A DNA stretch of 64,000 bases from Desulfotignum sp. (GTDB taxonomy: Bacteria > Desulfobacterota > Desulfobacteria > Desulfobacterales > Desulfobacteraceae). Below, piece after piece: positions 1 to 8,879 of the stretch (positions within the stretch are counted from its first letter, which is position 1; every line of letters starts with the position of its first letter). The position numbers and the translations under genes are program-made. The notes under the pieces are model-generated. The model searched no databases, was not told where the DNA came from, and was given only the letters and a program-made list of their open reading frames with translations. The stretch spans positions 1 through 64,000 of the forward strand of contig JAABSA010000011.1 of the NCBI GenBank assembly GCA_011390635.1, given 5' to 3'.

Positions 1-966
1 GGGGTCTCTTCTGATATAACTGGGATTGATCTTCAGCAGCAGCTGGGTCATTGTGGAGTTGCCTGCCAGGGTAATGGCGGACACCTCATGCTTCTGAATA
101 CCGGCTTTTTTGATAATGGCGCCGATTATGGTATTGATGGTTTCCACGATCTTACGGTGCAGGACTGCCAGGCCATCCCCTTTTTCAGTGAAAATGATCC
201 GGGAAATCACATCCTCGCCATAGCTGATCTGGGCATTGAATTCCCCCTGCTGGGCCAGCACCTCTCCGGTATGCAGATCCAGAACCTGACCAAACACCGT
301 GGTGGTACCCACATCCACGGCAATGGCAAAATTTCTGTCCGTGGTATCCCCGGGCTCGATATTCACGATCTCATTCTTTCCGTCTTCCCGCACCGGCCGC
401 AAAATGGTGGCCGTCACCTTGAAATTCTCCTGCCGGATAATATCCGGCACCCGGCGGATCAGGCCCAGGTCCATGGTGAGCCGGTGTTCGTCATGATGAA
501 TCCGCAGATGATTCATAATCCTTGCCACATCCGCCAGGTTGTCTTCCTCGGCAGCCGGGTCCATTTCCAGGCATATCTTTTCCATAGGGGGTATGAACAG
601 CCCGTCCTGTTTGAGATCCTCCAGATCAATGGAGATGGCCTGGGCCGTATGCCGGTCCATGGTCTGGGTGAGACGGCTGGTTTCCATTTCAGACTCCACG
701 GGAATGCGCACCGTGAGATCAGAATTTACCGTGGCCAGGCAGGCCAGGCGGTATCCTTTTTCCCTGTCTGCATCAGACAACTGCTCGGAAATACCGCCGG
801 CCACTTCTCCTGATTCAATGCGCACCCTGCATTTGCCGCACACACCGCCGCCGCCGCAGGAAGCATTAATGTGAACCCCGGCCTCCATGGCCGCCCGGAT
901 AAGGTTCTCGCCATCGGCAACTGTTATTTTTTTATTATGGGGTAAAAACTGAACGGTATGGGTCAT
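1..966 (-). CDS. RACo-like 2Fe-2S ferredoxin / ASKHA-domain protein (C-terminus beyond window)
   Basis: Reading left from an ATG at 966, behind a GGGAGGATC ribosome site, the open frame runs off the window edge, so only the first ~322 residues are visible. Residues ~30-50 carry the plant-type 2Fe-2S loop ASCGGGGVCGKC, with a further cysteine in RLACLA. A linker follows, then the start of an actin-like (ASKHA) fold with AIAVDVGTTTVFGQVLD and a later AGNSTM phosphate-loop-like motif. This is the architecture of the reductive activators of corrinoid proteins (RACo, DUF4445), which use ATP to re-reduce Co(II) in corrinoid methyl carriers. No corrinoid protein or methyltransferase is visible, so the partner is unknown. 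It is divergent from the 2-hydroxyacid operon. The family call is secure; the specific partner is not. Confidence 0.85.
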   Translation of the reverse strand, partial: MTHTVQFLPHNKKITVADGENLIRAAMEAGVHINASCGGGGVCGKCRVRIESGEVAGGISEQLSDADREKGYRLACLATVNSDLTVRIPVESEMETSRLTQTMDRHTAQAISIDLEDLKQDGLFIPPMEKICLEMDPAAEEDNLADVARIMNHLRIHHDEHRLTMDLGLIRRVPDIIRQENFKVTATILRPVREDGKNEIVNIEPGDTTDRNFAIAVDVGTTTVFGQVLDLHTGEVLAQQGEFNAQISYGEDVISRIIFTEKGDGLAVLHRKIVETINTIIGAIIKKAGIQKHEVSAITLAGNSTMTQLLLKINPSYIRRDP

Positions 967-1228
967 AACAAGATCCTCCCTTGGAAAAAGGTTTCAACAT
1001 CTATGAAAAAGCACAAAAAACAGCCGCCAGTCTGTTCACATAAGGACAATTATAAACCCAACCTGGTGGTTTGCCAAGGAACAAACCCATTTATTTCCTT
1101 TTCTATGCTCAAATTGCATTGAATTTTATATTGGTTTGTGGAATTATGAAATATTTATCAGCAACATACCATCCTTCTATAGGTAAATGAGGATATGTGA
1201 ATGAATGATTCATCAAAAGGGGATACCA
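967..1228. promoter_or_regulatory. Divergent promoter region between RACo-like gene and 2-hydroxyacid operon
   Basis: This is the 262-base space between two divergent start codons. It is AT-rich on its right half. It holds a perfect 13-bp palindrome, ATGAATGATTCAT, at 1201-1213, and repeated AACAAACCCA/TTGCCAAGG-like words near 1040-1095. No convincing -35/-10 pair could be fixed. It presumably carries both promoters and at least one operator. Confidence 0.4.
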
Positions 1229-2662
1229 ATGAAATCAGTTGACGAATCTAAATTACGGGAAATATTCGGTGAGAACAACGTCAAAACAGACCCTTCAGAC
1301 CTTTATGCATTCGGGTCTGATTCTTCGGTCCACCATGCCATGCCATGGGCTGTTGTCAGACCGGACAACACCGAACAGGTGCAGAAATTAATGGTCTATG
1401 CCAACGAGGCACTCATTCCGGTGATTCCCAGGGGGGGCGGATCAGGCATGTGCGGCCAGACGGTTCCCATTTATGGGGGTATTATTCTGGACATGAAACA
1501 CATGAACCGGATTCTGGAAATCAACCTGCCCGATGTATACTGCCGGGTGGAACCCGGAGTGGTGGATGATGACCTGAACCTGGCCCTCAAGCCCCACGGC
1601 ATGTTTTATCCCCCGACCCCGGCATCATCCCGCATCGCCACCATTGGTGGAGAGATCGCCAACAATGCATCGGGTGTGAGATCCGTAAAATACGGGGCCA
1701 CACGGGATGCGGTCCTGGGCATGAAGGTGGTAATGCCCAGCGGGGATCTGGTGACCCTGGGTGCCCACACCCGGGTGGAGGCATCAGGGTATCAGCTGCA
1801 CAAACTCATGGTGGGTTCCGAAGGAACACTGGGCATAGTAGTGGAAGCCACTCTCAACTTTGTACCCATTCCCGAATACCGGTGCATGGGCATTGCCAAT
1901 TTTGACCACCTGTCCCATGCCGGAGCCGCCATCGGGGCCATCATGTCATCAGGGGCCACCCCGTCCATGCTGGAGCTGGTGGATTCCGTGGCCATCAAGG
2001 CGGTGAACAAAACCATGAACTTGGGGCTCAAGGAGGTGGCAGCCTCCCTGATCTTTGAAGCGGACGGCATGGTCAAGGAAGCCGTGGACTATGAGATCAA
2101 CAAAATGAAAGAGATCTGTAAAAAAAACCACGGCAGCGATATCACGACCAGCTACGACCCCAAGGAACGGGCCAAAATCTTCATGGGCCGCAAAAAACTG
2201 TTTCCCGCTCTGTCCAAATATGATGACAGCCTTTCCTCCACCTCTCTGGCCGATGACATGGCTGTCCCCTATTCCAAGATGGCGGAAATGGCCGGAAAAA
2301 TCCACGAAGTGGCAAAGAAAAACAACATCATCATGACCGCCTACGGCCATTGCGGGTCTGGTTGTATGCACACAAAGATCCTCATGGACACCAAACGTCC
2401 TGACCAGTGGGCATCTGCCAAAAAAGCCATTACCGAAATCTATGAGTATGTCCGGTCTGTCAACGGCACGACCTCTGCGGAACACGGCATCGGCCTGTCC
2501 AAGGCTGAGTCCTTTAAAGTAGAAAAAGCTGATTCCCTCAAACTGCTGCAGACCATCAAACAGGCATTGGACCCCAACAACATCCTGAATCCGGGCAAAC
2601 TCATGCAGGCCCCTGAGGACTGGGTAACGGCTACAGGGTTGAGATATTCTGTAAACAACTGA
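1229..2662 (+). CDS. GlcD/D-lactate-dehydrogenase-type FAD-linked oxidase
   Basis: A 477-residue flavoprotein of the VAO/GlcD family, which oxidises 2-hydroxyacids such as D-lactate or glycolate. The FAD-binding PP-loop is seen as IPRGGGSGMCGQ near residue 70, the second FAD motif as GSEGTLGIV near residue 200, and the family's AEHGIGLSK near the C-terminus. The usual metal-site motif HxGDGNxH is altered to GHCGSGCMH. I start at 1229 (MKSVDESK), which has AAAGGGGA upstream, rather than the track's 1205, which lies inside a palindrome and has no well-placed ribosome site. It is first in an operon with an Fe-S/MvhD protein, LarA and a flavin oxidoreductase. This implies electrons pass from the flavin to the next gene product. 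The substrate is inferred, not shown. Confidence 0.9.
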   Translation: MKSVDESKLREIFGENNVKTDPSDLYAFGSDSSVHHAMPWAVVRPDNTEQVQKLMVYANEALIPVIPRGGGSGMCGQTVPIYGGIILDMKHMNRILEINLPDVYCRVEPGVVDDDLNLALKPHGMFYPPTPASSRIATIGGEIANNASGVRSVKYGATRDAVLGMKVVMPSGDLVTLGAHTRVEASGYQLHKLMVGSEGTLGIVVEATLNFVPIPEYRCMGIANFDHLSHAGAAIGAIMSSGATPSMLELVDSVAIKAVNKTMNLGLKEVAASLIFEADGMVKEAVDYEINKMKEICKKNHGSDITTSYDPKERAKIFMGRKKLFPALSKYDDSLSSTSLADDMAVPYSKMAEMAGKIHEVAKKNNIIMTAYGHCGSGCMHTKILMDTKRPDQWASAKKAITEIYEYVRSVNGTTSAEHGIGLSKAESFKVEKADSLKLLQTIKQALDPNNILNPGKLMQAPEDWVTATGLRYSVNN

Positions 2663-2698
2663 TTCACCATTGCTGATTCATTATAAAAGGGAAGTGAT

Positions 2699-3652
2699 AT
2701 GGAAACAAAAGAAAAGACCAAATTCAAACATCTGGAAAAATGGGAATCAACCCTGTCCGCCTGTATCCGATGCGGTTATTGTTTTGAGCATTGTCCCATG
2801 TTTAAATATACCGGCTGGGAATCAGACGCACCCCGGGCCAAAATCATCACCGCCTTCGGTCTGCTGTCCGGTGAGCTGGAGCCTACCAAAATGGCTGCGG
2901 ACAAAATTTTCAACTGCTTTTACTGCAAGCGGTGTGAGGCCGCCTGTTCTTCCGGGGTTACATTGACAGAAATATTCACCGATGCCAAAAAAGACCTGGT
3001 GGAAATGGGACTTAAAGGCCCCGGCACCACCTCGGTGACCGATCTTAACTGCGCCAGATGCCTGATCTGTGTGAAGGCATGTCCCCACGAAGCCCGGTTT
3101 CACGGAGAAGACGGTATTGAAACCGATCCGGTAAAATGCCAGGCCTGCGGCATCTGCGTGGAAGTCTGCCCGGCAGGGGCCGCCAAGATTGAGAACAATT
3201 TCGGCACCGGCAGAGAGGACCTGATCCAGGCGTCCTCCCGTTTTTTAAGCACCCACACATCCGCCAAAGCCATTGTTTTTGCCTGCAACTGGTCCTATTT
3301 TCCGGACCTTCAGGCTTCCCGGCTACCGGAGTCGGAAACCCATGACAAAGATTATGAAATCTATGTGAATATGTGCGCCGGCCGCCTGGAATCCCAGCTG
3401 CTCATGGCCCCTTTTCTGAACAAGGCATGGGGCGTGCTGGTGGCAGCCTGCCCGGAAGATGACTGTCAGCACAAAAATGGAAACACCCGGGCAAAAAAAC
3501 TGATTCAAGGCCTTCAATCCACAATGGAACGGGTGAATATCGATCCTGCTCGTCTCCAGGTGGTGGAAATTCCGGCCGGGGACAAGACCCTGTTCCAGGC
3601 CCAGATCGACACGTTTATCGACCGGCTCAACGCCATGGGCCCCATCCGCTGA
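2699..3652 (+). CDS. HdrC-like multi-cluster Fe-S protein fused to an MvhD-type domain
   Basis: A 317-residue soluble electron-transfer protein. The N-terminal half has two cysteine clusters like HdrC/GlcF (CIRCGYCFEHCPMF and CFYCKRCEAACSSG), followed by two ferredoxin clusters (CARCLICVKACP and CQACGICVEVCP). The last ~125 residues match the MvhD/FlpD fold: an ACNW motif, then NMCAGR, then ACPEDDCQHKNGN, which bind a 2Fe-2S cluster in methanogen hydrogenase-heterodisulfide reductase complexes. MvhD normally hands electrons to HdrA, the bifurcating flavoprotein. Its fusion here, 36 bases after a lactate-dehydrogenase-like gene, suggests that 2-hydroxyacid oxidation feeds an Hdr-type complex. 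No hdrA is in the window. Ribosome site AAAGGGAAG precedes the start. Confidence 0.88.
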   Translation: METKEKTKFKHLEKWESTLSACIRCGYCFEHCPMFKYTGWESDAPRAKIITAFGLLSGELEPTKMAADKIFNCFYCKRCEAACSSGVTLTEIFTDAKKDLVEMGLKGPGTTSVTDLNCARCLICVKACPHEARFHGEDGIETDPVKCQACGICVEVCPAGAAKIENNFGTGREDLIQASSRFLSTHTSAKAIVFACNWSYFPDLQASRLPESETHDKDYEIYVNMCAGRLESQLLMAPFLNKAWGVLVAACPEDDCQHKNGNTRAKKLIQGLQSTMERVNIDPARLQVVEIPAGDKTLFQAQIDTFIDRLNAMGPIR

Positions 3653-3681
3653 ACGGTTTTTGATACAAGGATACAAACACC

Positions 3682-4926
3682 ATGAAAATTTCCGTCCCCT
3701 ATGGAAAAGACGGCACCATGACCGCAGAGCTGGACGACAGTATCCAGCCAAAATTTCTGGAGGCCAATGATGTGACCATTGCAGACCAGGACCAGGTCAT
3801 TGCCCAGTCCGTGGCCAATCCCATCAACAGCAAATCCTTTGATGCGTTTTTACAGGATGCAAAAAACGTACTGGTCATCGTGAATGACGCCACCCGTCCC
3901 ACCCCCACCCATAAAGTGCTGGATGTGATCTTCGACTCCCTGTCCAACACCGATTATCGGTTCATCATTGCCACCGGAGCCCACCGGGGTCCGTCTGAAG
4001 AAGAATATGTCCAGATTTTCGGTGACTATTACCAGCAGATCAAGGACCGGATCATTGTCCATGATGCCAGAAAAGAGGAAGAGATGGTCTTTTTGGGCGA
4101 TTCCTCCAACGGCACTCCCATGTATGTAAACAAGGCCGGGGTGGAAGCCGACAGGATCATCATCATCTCATCGGTGGAACCCCATTATTTTGCCGGTTAC
4201 ACCGGGGGCAGAAAATCCTTTCTGCCGGGCATTGCGGGTTACAAAACCATTGAGCAGAACCACAAGCTGGCCCTGGTGCCCGAAGCCTGTGCCCTTGCCC
4301 TTCAAGGAAATCCAGTGCACGAGGACATGGTGGATGCCATCAAAACCGTGAAACAGGAGATCTTTTCCATCATGACGGTCTTAGACAAACACCATAACGT
4401 GTATGCTGCCTGCTCCGGTCATATCCATGATTCCTTCCATGCCGCCATTGACCGGGCCAACGAGGTGTTTGCCGCACCGCTGGATGAAAAAGCCGACATT
4501 GTGGTCTCTGTGGTGAAATTTCCCCAGGATATTGACCTGTACCAGGCCCAGAAAGGCATTGACAATGCCAAACTGGCCCTGAGAGAAAACGGAATCATGA
4601 TCCTGGTGGCCAAATGCCGATGCGGGATCGGCGGCAAGGCATTTGCCGATCTTCTGGGATCCTGCGACACCCCGAAGGCGGCGTTGGAAAAAATAGAGCA
4701 GGGCTATGTGCTGGGATACCACAAGGCCGCCAAAATGGCGGAAATCGGCCTTTGGGCTCAGATGTGGGCCGTAACCGATGTGGCGCCGGAGGTGATCTCT
4801 CCCTTGTTCATCACCCCGTTTTCGAATCTGCAGTCAGCCCTGGACAGGGCACTGGAAGAGAAGGGAACAGCTGCCAGGGTCCTGTTTCTCATGGACGGAG
4901 GACTGACCGTGCCGATGGTGCCCTGA
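3682..4926 (+). CDS. larA: LarA-family nickel-pincer 2-hydroxyacid racemase/epimerase
   Basis: A 414-residue member of the lactate racemase family (LarA, DUF2088), enzymes that use a nickel-pincer nucleotide to racemise 2-hydroxyacids by hydride transfer. The residues that matter are visible: DATRPTP near 69-75, His101 in ATGAHRG, His168 in EPHYFAGY, Lys178 in GGRKSFLPG (the lysine that tethers the cofactor) and His194 in EQNHKL. These correspond in order and spacing to His108, His174, Lys184 and His200 of the Lactiplantibacillus enzyme. It follows the flavoprotein and Fe-S genes closely, which suits converting L- to D-hydroxyacid for oxidation. The cofactor makers LarB, LarC and LarE are not in this window. 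The family is broad, so the substrate may not be lactate. Confidence 0.88.
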   Translation: MKISVPYGKDGTMTAELDDSIQPKFLEANDVTIADQDQVIAQSVANPINSKSFDAFLQDAKNVLVIVNDATRPTPTHKVLDVIFDSLSNTDYRFIIATGAHRGPSEEEYVQIFGDYYQQIKDRIIVHDARKEEEMVFLGDSSNGTPMYVNKAGVEADRIIIISSVEPHYFAGYTGGRKSFLPGIAGYKTIEQNHKLALVPEACALALQGNPVHEDMVDAIKTVKQEIFSIMTVLDKHHNVYAACSGHIHDSFHAAIDRANEVFAAPLDEKADIVVSVVKFPQDIDLYQAQKGIDNAKLALRENGIMILVAKCRCGIGGKAFADLLGSCDTPKAALEKIEQGYVLGYHKAAKMAEIGLWAQMWAVTDVAPEVISPLFITPFSNLQSALDRALEEKGTAARVLFLMDGGLTVPMVP

Positions 4927-4951
4927 AAATTTCGGACCGAAAAGGAAGATT

Positions 4952-6322
4952 ATGGAACATTTTGACATCATTGTTATCGGCACCGGCACAGCCGGACAGA
5001 CAGCCGCATTTGATCTGGCGGCAAAGGGTTATGGTGTGGCTATTGCAGAAAACAGCGAAACACCCGGCGGTGTCTGCGCACTGCGGGGCTGTCAGGCAAA
5101 AAAATGGTTCTATGAAACAATGGAAACCGTGGCACGCAGCCACCATCTGCTGGGAAAAGGGATCACAGAACCACCCCGATTCAGCTGGCAGCAGATACAA
5201 ACGCAAAAAAGCAAGTTTACTTCCAAAATACCGGAAGGCACCATTTCTAGCCTGAAAGGCAGTGATATTACCTATATTTCCGGTCAGGCCCGATTCATTG
5301 ATGCCGAAACCCTGCGCATCGGGGCAGCTGATTACAAAACCCGTTATGTCATCATCGCTGCCGGTGCCATCCCCGGCACACTGCCCATTGACGGGGCACA
5401 GCACATGATCACCAGTGATGGTTTTCTTGACCTGGAATCCCTTCCCCGGCGGATCGCCTTTATCGGCGGCGGCTTCATCTCTTTTGAATTTGCCCATTTT
5501 GCAGCGCGTCTTGGCGGCAGCAGTGGCAATGTCCACATCCTGGAAGCCAATGACAGGACCCTGGTCCCCTTTGACGAAGATATGGTGGCGCAGCTGGTCC
5601 GGGCCTCGGAAAGCGAAGGCATCCAGATACATACCGGAGTTTCCATCACATCTGTGGCAAAAAATGAGTCCGGGTATACCATTCACTTTGCATCCGGCCA
5701 GCCACTTGCGGTGGATCTGGTTGTCAATGGGGCCGGACGAATTCCCAATATCGAACCACTTCATCTTGATGCGGCCGGTGTGACTGCCTCCAAAAAAGGC
5801 ATCCCGGTAGACCCGGCCATGAGGACCTCTATCCCTAGCATCTTTGCGGTTGGGGACTGTGCCCAAACCGTCATGCTTGCCAGGGTGGCGGATATGGAAG
5901 CCCATGTGGCGGCCCGTGCCGTTACAGCAGTGGAAAAAGGTACCGATCTGCCGGCCATGGACTACACTACCGTACCCGCGGTGCTTTTCACCTATCCCCA
6001 GCTGGGAATGGTGGGCAAGACCGAAGCGATGCTCAAACAGGAAAACATACCATACTGGAAAAGCCATGATACGGATCTGAGCTGGCCCACCTACCGCCGG
6101 ATCGGCATGAAACATGCCGCCTATAAGATTCTGGTGGATGAAAATGACTGCATCCTGGGTGCCCATTTGCTGGGGGATAACACCACCGGCATGCTCAATA
6201 CATTTAAACAGGCCATGATTGACAAAATCCCTGTCACCAAACTTCGGGAGGACAATATCATGGCCCCTTACCCGTCCCGGGAAAGTGATATTCTCTATAT
6301 GCTTGATCCGCTCATCGACTGA
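4952..6322 (+). CDS. Class I pyridine nucleotide-disulfide oxidoreductase family flavoprotein
   Basis: A 456-residue FAD/NAD(P) oxidoreductase related to dihydrolipoyl dehydrogenase and glutathione reductase. The FAD motif is IGTGTAGQTAAFDLA at the N-terminus, the redox-active disulfide is GGVCALRGCQAKK (the expected CX4C spacing), the NAD(P) fold is IAFIGGGFISFEFAHF, and IFAVGDCAQ is the second FAD motif. The C-terminal dimer segment, where class I enzymes carry the catalytic HPxxxE, here reads MAPYPSRESD and so lacks the histidine. This argues against an ordinary lipoamide or glutathione reductase. It is the last gene of the hydroxyacid operon, with AAGGAAG before the ATG and a terminator after the stop. 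A role in moving electrons from this pathway to NAD(P) or a thiol is possible but unproven. Confidence 0.82.
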   Translation: MEHFDIIVIGTGTAGQTAAFDLAAKGYGVAIAENSETPGGVCALRGCQAKKWFYETMETVARSHHLLGKGITEPPRFSWQQIQTQKSKFTSKIPEGTISSLKGSDITYISGQARFIDAETLRIGAADYKTRYVIIAAGAIPGTLPIDGAQHMITSDGFLDLESLPRRIAFIGGGFISFEFAHFAARLGGSSGNVHILEANDRTLVPFDEDMVAQLVRASESEGIQIHTGVSITSVAKNESGYTIHFASGQPLAVDLVVNGAGRIPNIEPLHLDAAGVTASKKGIPVDPAMRTSIPSIFAVGDCAQTVMLARVADMEAHVAARAVTAVEKGTDLPAMDYTTVPAVLFTYPQLGMVGKTEAMLKQENIPYWKSHDTDLSWPTYRRIGMKHAAYKILVDENDCILGAHLLGDNTTGMLNTFKQAMIDKIPVTKLREDNIMAPYPSRESDILYMLDPLID

Positions 6323-6342
6323 GCAGACCAAGGGATAAAAAA

Positions 6343-6374
6343 AGAGCAGAAAGCCCGACTGGCCTTTCTGCTCT
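6343..6374. terminator. Bidirectional rho-independent terminator between convergent genes
   Basis: The 11-bp perfect stem AGAGCAGAAAG / CTTTCTGCTCT has a ten-base loop. An A-run precedes it on the plus strand (a U-run for the leftward desulforedoxin transcript) and a shorter T-rich stretch follows it. It sits between the convergent flavoprotein gene and desulforedoxin. Confidence 0.85.
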
Positions 6375-6415
6375 GTCTATTTAACCATTTTACTCAATGG
6401 TTAAAAAATGATCAG

Positions 6416-6529
6416 CTACTGTTTTTTCATGGCCTCTCCGCAGCAGACCAGTTCGCCTCCCCCTGCCTCTTTTACTTCCACAACATTTCCACATAATTCA
6501 CATTTGTAAGTTTCTCCGACAGCTGGCAT
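6416..6529 (-). CDS. dsr: Desulforedoxin
   Basis: Too short for the ORF track. The minus strand from 6529 encodes 37 residues beginning [17 protein letters not shown] and ending [11 protein letters not shown]. This closely matches desulforedoxin, the small homodimeric iron protein first known from Desulfovibrio gigas. The four iron-binding cysteines lie in the signature pattern CxxC plus CC. The same module forms the N-terminal domain of desulfoferrodoxin, but no neelaredoxin (superoxide reductase) domain follows. The stop is clear, so this is a stand-alone protein. AAAAAAGGGG lies seven bases before the ATG, and the bidirectional terminator lies just past the stop. Likely job: electron carrier in oxygen or superoxide defence. 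Confidence 0.92.
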   Translation of the reverse strand: MPAVGETYKCELCGNVVEVKEAGGGELVCCGEAMKKQ

Positions 6530-6769
6530 GATAAATCCCCTTTTTTAAAGTTCACATAAATTTTGCCTGAGATAGTTGTAAGCCATGGCCTTTGCAGCAA
6601 CGCCTTGTTAAAAAACGAAACGGCAGCAAAACTGATTCAGGCTGTTTCAAATTCTAGGACTGAAATCCGGTTTTTGTCAACCCCAAAAATTAGCCGGATA
6701 CTTCCTGCCGAAAGGCCCTGGAATGCTCCTCTTGCACCGCTCCGATAACAGTTCCGGCTGGCAATATGC

Positions 6770-8773
6770 CTATATCTTAAACTGCCCCACCATGGTTTTG
6801 AGTTCTTCCGCCAGTTTTGACAAGGACCCGGCACTGGTATGCACCTGTTCACTGCTGAAGGATATTTCACCGGCGGTAGTGCTCACCGCACCGATGTCGG
6901 AAGATATTTCCGTGGCCACTGTGGCGCTCTGTCCCACATTAACGTTCACCTCCTGTATCCCCTGGGCGGCCTGGGAAACGTTGGTGGCGATTTCCGAAGT
7001 CACCGCAGACTGTTCTTCCACCGCAGTGGCAATTCCGGACACAACGTCATTAACCTCAGTGATGATTTTGGTGATTTCATCAATATCCTTGACCGTAATG
7101 GCAGTGGTCTCCTGGATCGCAGCAATTTTCTCTTTGATATCCTGGGTGGCCTGGGCGGTCTGTTTGGCCAGGTCTTTGATCTCATTGGCCACCACGGCAA
7201 ATCCTTTGCCGGCCTCACCAGCCCGGGCCGCTTCAATGGTAGCGTTCAGGGCCAGCAGGTTCACCTGATCGGAAATATCTGTGATGGTTTCCACTACCTT
7301 GTCAATGGCCTGGGCCGCCACGCCCAGATGCGCCATCTTGCCGGATGTGTCTGCTGCCTTTTGGGCTGCGGTATGGGAAATGCTCCTTGCCCGCTCAGAA
7401 TTGCCTGCAATCTCATTGACCGTGGCCGACATCTGTTCGGCGGCCGTGGCAACGGTCTGGGTATTGGTGGCGGATTCTTCCATGGCTGCTGCCACCGTGG
7501 TCATGCTGGTGCTCATTTCCTCGGATGCAGATGCCACGCCGGTGGCCCTTTCAGAGGTATCCTGGGCGGCTTTGGACATCTGTTCTGAAATGGCTGACAA
7601 CTGGGTGGATGCGGAAGAAAGTGTCTGGATACCGTCTGTAATCTGCCGGATAATTTCCTGGAGTTTATCCAGAAAGGAATTAAACCACCTGGCCAGCTCA
7701 CCGATCTCATCGTTGGTTTCAACCGCCAGTCGCATGGTGAGATCCCCTTCTCCGGTGGCAATGTCCTTTAACCCTGCCACCGCAGCATTGATGGGCCGGG
7801 TGATGGTGCGGGCCGCCAGAAGGACCAGGATACAGATCAGGATACCGGTCACCGCCGCCACAAGGAAAATGGCATTTCGAATAGCAGTGGTCACCCCCAA
7901 AAATTCCGATTCATCCTGGGTAACCGCTATAGCCCATCCATTGATCCCCACAGGGGCAAATCCTGCGATTTTATCAGTACCCTGAAAGCGGTATCTTTCC
8001 ACACCGGTTTCGTTGTTGAGCATGGGTTTGTTGATGGGGGCCATGTCAGGTATCTGGGTGACATCGGTTTTAAGAATATGATCAGTATTGGGATGGGCGA
8101 TGGCAATACCCTTGGAATTGAGCATATACCCGTATCCGGTTTTTCCGATTTTCCGGTCTGATACCAGCTGGCTCAGATAGTCCGCTTTTATAACCAGACC
8201 CAGGGCACCCAGAAAGCGGCCGTCTTCAGAAGTGATGGGGGCACAGGCACTGGTGACCAGCTCACCGGTGGCGGCAGACCGCCGCAATTCATCAATGAGC
8301 GGAGTCTTGGTTGTTTTTACCTGTGAAAACACCGGGGCTTTGCTCAAGTCAATCCGGCTGTACTCCTCTCCATTTTCCAATATTCCGGTATAGATAAGCC
8401 CTTTGGCATCGGTGATAAAAATGCCCTGGTAGGCCTTTCCCATATGGGGAAACTGATGTCTCAGGGCAGAAATCACCTCTGCAATCTGATCTGCCGAACC
8501 GGAGATCCCGTTTTCTTCCACAACTTTTGCCAGATGTATAATCCGGCGCTGGTTGGCTATGCTGGCGGCTTTGCGCATTTCAGAATCAAGATTGCTGTAG
8601 ATGAGCCGGGACAGATCCTTTGCCACATCCTGCGCCTGGTTCATGGAAATTTCCATCACAGCGGATTTTGATTTGCTGTACCCGATATACCCCACCACGC
8701 ACAAGGGAATCAGGGCGGCAGCCAGGCCGATAAGAACCAGTTTTGAAGACAGGGAGGCGAGATTGATTTTCAC
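6770..8773 (-). CDS. Methyl-accepting chemotaxis protein with periplasmic Cache-type sensor
   Basis: A 667-residue transmembrane chemoreceptor. A hydrophobic segment lies at residues ~10-30 ([20 protein letters not shown]). A ~250-residue periplasmic sensor of double-Cache type follows, then a second membrane segment near 300 ([20 protein letters not shown]) and a HAMP domain beginning [12 protein letters not shown]. The cytoplasmic helical bundle contains the universal hairpin tip [15 protein letters not shown], which contacts CheA/CheW. The start is a GTG at 8773 preceded by AAAGGAG. No C-terminal CheR-binding pentapeptide is visible. Cache sensors usually bind small organic ligands, but the ligand cannot be read from sequence. 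It lies downstream of sodN on the same strand, separated by a terminator, so it is probably transcribed separately. Confidence 0.95.
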   Translation of the reverse strand: MKINLASLSSKLVLIGLAAALIPLCVVGYIGYSKSKSAVMEISMNQAQDVAKDLSRLIYSNLDSEMRKAASIANQRRIIHLAKVVEENGISGSADQIAEVISALRHQFPHMGKAYQGIFITDAKGLIYTGILENGEEYSRIDLSKAPVFSQVKTTKTPLIDELRRSAATGELVTSACAPITSEDGRFLGALGLVIKADYLSQLVSDRKIGKTGYGYMLNSKGIAIAHPNTDHILKTDVTQIPDMAPINKPMLNNETGVERYRFQGTDKIAGFAPVGINGWAIAVTQDESEFLGVTTAIRNAIFLVAAVTGILICILVLLAARTITRPINAAVAGLKDIATGEGDLTMRLAVETNDEIGELARWFNSFLDKLQEIIRQITDGIQTLSSASTQLSAISEQMSKAAQDTSERATGVASASEEMSTSMTTVAAAMEESATNTQTVATAAEQMSATVNEIAGNSERARSISHTAAQKAADTSGKMAHLGVAAQAIDKVVETITDISDQVNLLALNATIEAARAGEAGKGFAVVANEIKDLAKQTAQATQDIKEKIAAIQETTAITVKDIDEITKIITEVNDVVSGIATAVEEQSAVTSEIATNVSQAAQGIQEVNVNVGQSATVATEISSDIGAVSTTAGEISFSSEQVHTSAGSLSKLAEELKTMVGQFKI

Positions 8774-8811
8774 AGAAATGCTCCTTTTTTGTTTCCAAAT
8801 ATTTCCTTTAC

Positions 8812-8847
8812 AAAAAAATCCGGTGTGCAGATATCCTGCAAACCGGA
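8812..8847 (-). terminator. Rho-independent terminator of sodN
   Basis: On the minus strand an imperfect stem (TCCGGTTTGCAG pairing with CTGCACACCGGA, one mismatch) is followed directly by a run of seven T residues. It lies 33 bases beyond the sodN stop codon. Confidence 0.75.
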
Positions 8848-8879
8848 CGGATCATAACATCCAGACGCAAAGCTATTCT

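Noticed and set aside
4889-6331. Long minus-strand ORF (480 aa) opposite the disulfide-reductase gene
   Set aside because: It mirrors the codon structure of the clearly functional plus-strand flavoprotein and shows no family motif or ribosome site.
6563-6748. 61-aa ORF between desulforedoxin and the chemoreceptor
   Set aside because: No ribosome site or family-like sequence; it lies in an ordinary promoter region.
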